64,000 nt of DNA from Gigantopelta aegis. Its lineage: Eukaryota; Mollusca; Gastropoda; Neomphalida; Peltospiridae. Both the position numbers and the translations under genes were made by a program. This document shows positions 59,165-64,000 of this stretch, piece by piece; the first letter of the stretch is position 1, and each line of letters begins with the position of its first letter. The notes beneath the pieces are model-generated. The model did no database searches, was not told the origin of the DNA, and saw only the letters and a list, made by a program, of their open reading frames with translations. The stretch is taken from positions 2,315,793 to 2,379,792 of the forward strand of contig NC_054699.1 in NCBI RefSeq assembly GCF_016097555.1. The letters are read 5' to 3'.

Positions 59165-60617
59165 TGTGTGGTTAACTGTAGATTCAGTTCGGTTTCGGTT
59201 ACAGAAGAAAAAAACTAAACAGTAACCGTGGAGATAGAACAAATCGTAATTTCGGTTTTCCAAATTTGTCTTTTTGATCCCAGGTCAGTCAAAATGGGGA
59301 AAACAAATTCTTAGGGGAGTCGATACCAAAATCAACTTCTGGCAATTAACCTGTTGAATGTCTAATATTTTTACGTTTTGTGATGTTTATCTGTGAATTC
59401 GGTACACGTTTCGAATGTTGTGTGGTGTCATTTGCAATGCAGACTCATTGCCTATTAACTTGGCGGAAATGAGGCAGAGTTAGCGTTAGGAAGACCCCAT
59501 TTGTCTGTGAACATAACATTTTCTGTTTTACCGCACCGCATGCACATCATGTTTTCTTATGTACATATGTCTTCTGCAAAGTTTATTTGTTAGTTTGAAC
59601 CCTTTATTTTTACTTCAGCCAAGTCAGTTCCAGTGGGGGTTTTCAATTTCGACTATTTTCGTTAATTTCCAAGACAAAAATTGATACACTGTTAACACTA
59701 CGATCAAAAAATGTTTTCTTTTTATCAAAATGAGAATTAAAGGGACACACCCTAGTTTCAACCTGTGAAAATTAACACTAAGTTTAGTTAGTCTACAAAC
59801 CTGTAACACAGTTGGATAAAGTTACAACTGGTTGAAACAAGAGTCTGTGACTTTGAAATGGTGAAATACCCTCTAAAAACAGACCAAAACCCGACTCCAT
59901 GACTGTTACTTCTCAGACGCACAAATGTTTTTAAAAATACGAGAAATGCATTTTGTCATATTAAAAACACCCAAAACACATCGAATGTACGGAGATGAAT
60001 AATCTAAACAATACAGTATAAGTAAAGTATGATTTCAGTTATCAAAAACGGACTCTAATAGTAAAAAATATGCCTTAGTGTTTAAAAACTAGGGTATGTC
60101 CCTTTAAGATAATTTATAATTTGTTAAAGTCAATCCAGGTTACAAACGAACACAATTATCATGATGGCAGCCATTCTTATCGTATTGTGTGACATTTCCC
60201 AAGGACTTCATATATTGACCCATTTGAAACAACTTGGCCATTTGATTCGTACTCATGCTTCGGCTGAGGTATTCCGAGTGAGATTCTTACTTTTTAGGGG
60301 TTATTTTCACTACTTTTTTGTTTTAGTTGCAAAATAAAACCATGCTGACAAATAATTTAATTTATATATGGGAAAAAAAAATTCCTGAAAATTTGAAGGA
60401 AAGAATCTCGGGCTAGTGATAATATTTGTAGGCTAATGTATTTTTATATTTAATAACCCGGGTGACTATTTAAAAAAAAGTTTTTTTAATAGACCCACAA
60501 GCTTTGAGCTTTGCAAAATTTTGTTATTGCCAAACCAAATTTCATTAAAATGTTATTAAGAACTGAAATTGAAACACTACTCTTTTGTCAAATGAAACCA
60601 GAAACCGAAACCGGAGC
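59165..60617. mobile_element. Probable hAT-like element (CGGTTTCGGTT ends)
   Basis: TTCGGTTTCGGTTACAG near 59188 and CCAGAAACCGAAACCGG near 60597 form inverted subterminal regions about 1.4 kb apart. Exact ends and target duplication are not clear. It contains a piggyBac-type MITE. Confidence 0.45.
59741..60103. mobile_element. piggyBac-type MITE
   Basis: Ends AGGGACACACCCTAGTTT and AAACTAGGGTATGTCCCT are inverse and flanked by TTAA on both sides (59737-59740 and 60104-60107), the target used by piggyBac transposases. 363 bases, no transposase. Confidence 0.88.
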
Positions 60618-60888
60618 CAAAGGTATTGTCCTTTATTATCCATATGGTTCAACATAACCGAGTTACTAATAATCATACAAAGCACACATGTAATGACATA
60701 ATTGTGGGAAGCGACGTCTTAACATGACGTTGCTTCTCCAGTACTAGTTCAGACTGTGCATTTGAAATATGACACCATTTCGTCGTCTCCTTCTAGTTGT
60801 GGCTGAAACATTTTGAGTTGGGTCTTGTTATTCATAAAGAAAACAATAATAATATGGATAATAAAGAAATTATTACACTCGTGTATGA

Positions 60889-60999
60889 GTTGTACTGATT
60901 TTATGAAACGAGTGTCAGGATTCATGTATTACCCTCGCTCTCGCTCGGGCAATACAAAAATCCTGACACTCGTTTCGTAAACTCAGTATGACACACAAC
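60889..60999. repeat. Foldback (long hairpin)
   Basis: Arms GAAACGAGTGTCAGGATT and ATCCTGACACTCGTTTC, extended outward by GTTGTACTGA and TCAGTATGACACACAAC, enclose a loop rich in CTCGCTCTCGCTCGGG. Arms are about 45 bases. Confidence 0.88.
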
Positions 61000-62640
61000 C
61001 TCATATAAATATTATAATAATCTCTATATATTAAATACTGGTACATATTTCTTTAGTATTATTTTGTGATATTTATTGATTAATAAAAATTGTGTATGAA
61101 ACCATTTACTTAATGTATACAATAAGACTGACGTCAAATATTAAAATAATAAAAATAAATCTTCTTATGGATATTATAAATTGGCAGATCTAACTAAAAC
61201 ATTAATGATCTATGAGTGTACAGTTTTAACCAGAATATGTTTTTGCTCACATATTTATATTCTGCTCTTGCACCTCTTGGGAAGGGTTGGGTATCATGGG
61301 ATATGTTACAAAAACATTATTAACAAGGGAGATGGTGTTTATTTCATAACATTCTCAAATCCTTTGTCACGTTTTTATATATAAAATAAAATATAACCAG
61401 TCATTGCTATTTTGTTTTTTAACATGATATTGTATCAAGTAATTGTTACCAAACCAAACAAACAGAAATTCAAATGGAAAAGCCATTAATATTGGTCAGA
61501 TTATATTTTGCACATAGAATTATTTTTTAATAATCAATAAACCATAAAATGCTTTAGTTTGGTTTCAAAACTGTGTCATGTAACATGGTGGCCATCTTTA
61601 ATTTGTGCTATTTGTTCCTGAGAAAGAACCCTTATTGCACAGAAACCTTTTAAAAAAAATATCATTAAATTGCATTTTGTTTCTAAGATCTTAATGGTAA
61701 TTTCCAAACAACACAAATTAATAAATTTGGAATAGATATTTATGAATAAGAACTTAAACTTATAGCATGACCGTGTTGCATCGGTTACTTTTTGAAGGAT
61801 ATTTCTAATATTGTCCTACAGTTCTACCACATTTTTTTTTTTTATATTCTCTTAGTTGTGCCATGGATACACCACATGGCAAAATAATAATCTAAGTAGG
61901 CACACCAAGAATTAAAATTTGTTGGTAACTGACATAACACCCCGGTTAGTAACTGACATAACACCCCAGTTAGTAACTAATGTAACACATTAGCATATAC
62001 ATCATTGTTCATTGTAACATTTCTTTGAGGCATAATGTAAGATTGTGAAATGTGTTAATCTCCAAAACAGAGAGTGCTATAACAAATTTAACGATGAGTT
62101 TCATAATTTCCTTGCCCTTTGCACTTGTAAGTTTGATAATTTCTTTATTATCGCATCTGTGTAAAACTATAGAAAATAATTGTTTTCATGAACCGCAGAT
62201 ACATTCACATCTTAGACGTTACTCCAAAGATGTCTGTTTGACTTAAATAAAAGAATCACGCCTCAACGTAACACTATATCTGGACAGATGCATGTACGCA
62301 GATGTGTTGGGCCCATTAGGGGTCATGCATTGCGTTAGCACTATTCAGAATGCTTGTTTACGGTGTACCTGTATCAATGGTTGCAAACGATTAATTCAGT
62401 GAGTAATATGGATATAATCATCTATTTAAATAATGCACTCCGCCTTTCATATGATCGTGTTTCAAACAGCCCTAAGTGCTTTGTGTATCTTTTTATATTA
62501 GGTATGATATTTAGCAGTTGCAAATCATTCATCGGAGACCATGTATATAACAGACACATTAACACACATTTACAGTAAACAGACGACTGGTTTTGGAACA
62601 CCTCCATGCACTGTTATTTTTAGATCTGTATTTACATTAC
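61000..62640. other. TRIP12 intron, nothing coding
   Basis: A/T-rich; a small tandem repeat of about 26 bp (GTTAGTAACTGACATAACAC) lies at 61923-61990. Confidence 0.5.
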
Positions 62641-62646
62641 AAGTTA

Positions 62647-63245
62647 AACCGGTCTGTGTGGTGCAGTGGTTAAGCCAACAGATTTGAGGCAGGTAGCACT
62701 AGATTGACATCCTGATACTGCCTCACACCCAGAATGAGTTTAATGACCGACTTCTCTCTCACTAACCACTAACAAACTAACCCCTAACCCACTGTCGTGA
62801 ACAGAAAGCCCAGAATGAGTTTAATGACCGACTTCTCTCTCACTAACCACTGACAAACTAACCCCTAACCCACTGTCGTGAACAGAAAGCCCAGAATGAG
62901 TTTAATGACCGACTTCTCTCTCACTAACCACTGACAAACTAACCCCTAACCCACTGTCGTGAACAGAAAGCCCAGAATGAGTTTAATGACCGACTTCTCT
63001 CTCACTAACCACTGACAAACTAACCCCTAACCCACTGTCGTGAACAGAAAGCCCAGAATGAGTTTAATGACCGACTTCTCTCTCACTAACCACTGACAAA
63101 CTAACCCCTAACCCACTGTCGTGAACAGAAAGCCCAGAATGAGTTTAATGACCGACTTCTCTCTCACTAACCACTGACAAACTAACCCCTAACCCACTGT
63201 CGTGAACAGAAAGCCCAGATAGCCGAGGTGTGCCCGGACAGCATG
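62647..63245 (+). mobile_element. SINE, family 2, with internal tandem expansion
   Basis: The head GGTCTGTGTGGTGCAGTGGT and the 3' part CCCAGATAGCCGAGGTGTGC flank six internal repeats. The normal SINE has this internal segment once, as in the inverted copy at 26080-26262. Confidence 0.85.
62729..63216 (+). repeat. 81-bp minisatellite, six copies, inside a SINE
   Basis: The unit CCCAGAATGAGTTTAATGAC, CGACTTCTCTCTCACTAACC, ACTGACAAACTAACCCCTAA, CCCACTGTCGTGAACAGAAAG repeats almost perfectly. The first unit differs by one base (ACTAACAAAC). Confidence 0.96.
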
Positions 63246-63249
63246 CACG

Positions 63250-64000
63250 GAAACAAGTAAACAACAACATTACAAGTTTTAACTTGGGTACAACTTGGGT
63301 TGGCATAAATAAAGCTCCTATTCCTAAAGTATACAGATGAACTTCTTTCTGGTTTTACAGACATTTAATCTCTTTACCACATGACTGATCCACGTATGTG
63401 TTGTTCACTTAACCATCTTCACATAAATTAAATGTAGATGCATTGCGTTATTTACAGCCCCATTTCTTTGACTTAGTGAAAATTGCACATGGAACCGAAA
63501 AAAACATGTATGGAACCTGCTTCATGTAACAACGTACAATGCTATTTTCAGTAATCCAATGTTGTTATTCAGAGCTTAATTATGTGATTCAGTCGGTGAT
63601 TAATATGTGTTTGCTAGCTTGTACGTGTAGAGTGCCCGCAGGACTGCCATTGTGTGTTTCATTCAGAAGGATTTGTACAACAGGAATCAGTGTAGAATTT
63701 ACATATCTGTGTGTTTACATGAACATGAGTTGTCACATGAACACTGGTAGTGATAAAAAAAGGTGAAACAGAAAATTGAAAAAGGTATATTATTGATTGA
63801 TTGTTCAGTTCATATTGGTGCAGTAGATTTTAAAAAATCATCAATATACACTTTGTTTTTTTCATATAAATATTATAATTATCAAATGAAAGAGTTTAAG
63901 CTTTTGTTAAAGATACAAATGAATTGTTCATTGTTGTTTTGTTTTTTAGAAATAAAAGAAATAAAAACGAGACTAAAATACACATAAATACAAGTGTTAG
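63250..64000. other. Window end, no gene recognised
   Basis: A/T-rich DNA with short open frames that lack splice context or recognisable motifs. No TRIP12 exon was found here. Confidence 0.5.

Noticed and set aside
40003..64000. Search for the next TRIP12 exon (acidic SDDSE-type segment, ARM repeats, WWE, HECT)
   Set aside because: No stretch with the expected sequence and splice sites was recognised; a diverged short exon could still be missed by eye.

Overview
This is animal genomic DNA, most likely from a mollusc. Coding sequence is sparse and split by GT-AG introns. The intergenic and intronic DNA is packed with tRNA-derived SINEs whose shared tail (about TAGTGGTGTCGTTAAACAAA) I associate with gastropod and bivalve genomes, plus short inverted-repeat DNA transposons and long minisatellites. 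The species call is inference; the eukaryotic gene structure is seen directly. There is no operon, CRISPR array or prokaryotic signal.

Two host genes are supported, both on the + strand. FBXO36, an F-box protein, occupies 1-8212 as five coding exons (1-72 partial, 2453-2564, 5220-5392, 6692-6826, 8132-8212) and lacks only its first residues. TRIP12, a HECT E3 ubiquitin ligase, begins at 32428. Only its disordered N-terminal region is in the window (32428-32516, 37168-37959, 39779-40002); the catalytic exons lie beyond 64000, so 40003-64000 is read as one intron of at least 24 kb. The same two genes are neighbours in human, where they are divergent, so the pairing is conserved and the orientation is not. 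Both belong to ubiquitin ligase systems: FBXO36 as a presumed SCF substrate adaptor, TRIP12 as a HECT ligase.

Layout: 1-8212 FBXO36 with repeats in its introns; 8213-10030 probable 3' UTR with a MITE; 10031-18050 intergenic SINEs, a Mutator-like MITE and a hAT-like MITE; 18060-22560 an A-rich repeat field; 22560-29930 SINEs, microsatellites and a 1.5-kb hAT-like element; 29930-32516 possible promoter and first coding exon of TRIP12; 34047-37150 a 50-bp minisatellite ending 17 bases before TRIP12 exon 2; 41075-43785 an 83-bp minisatellite grown from a MITE end; 44341-47765 a TA-flanked transposon carrying a broken gene with a XPG/FEN1-like nuclease domain; 48081-50952 a nested pair of hAT-like elements; 52566-54181 a relic with a THAP domain; 54357-57720 a 56-bp minisatellite split by a transposon; 58069-60617 nested SINEs and a piggyBac-type MITE; 62647-63245 a SINE with an internal 81-bp tandem expansion.

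The most notable non-gene material is the nuclease-bearing transposon and a group of inverted-repeat elements that share a terminus (CAG-G-YTCGA-like) while each family carries its own short motif repeated in both orientations just inside the ends. All family names rest on reading motifs and termini by eye; no database search or alignment was run.
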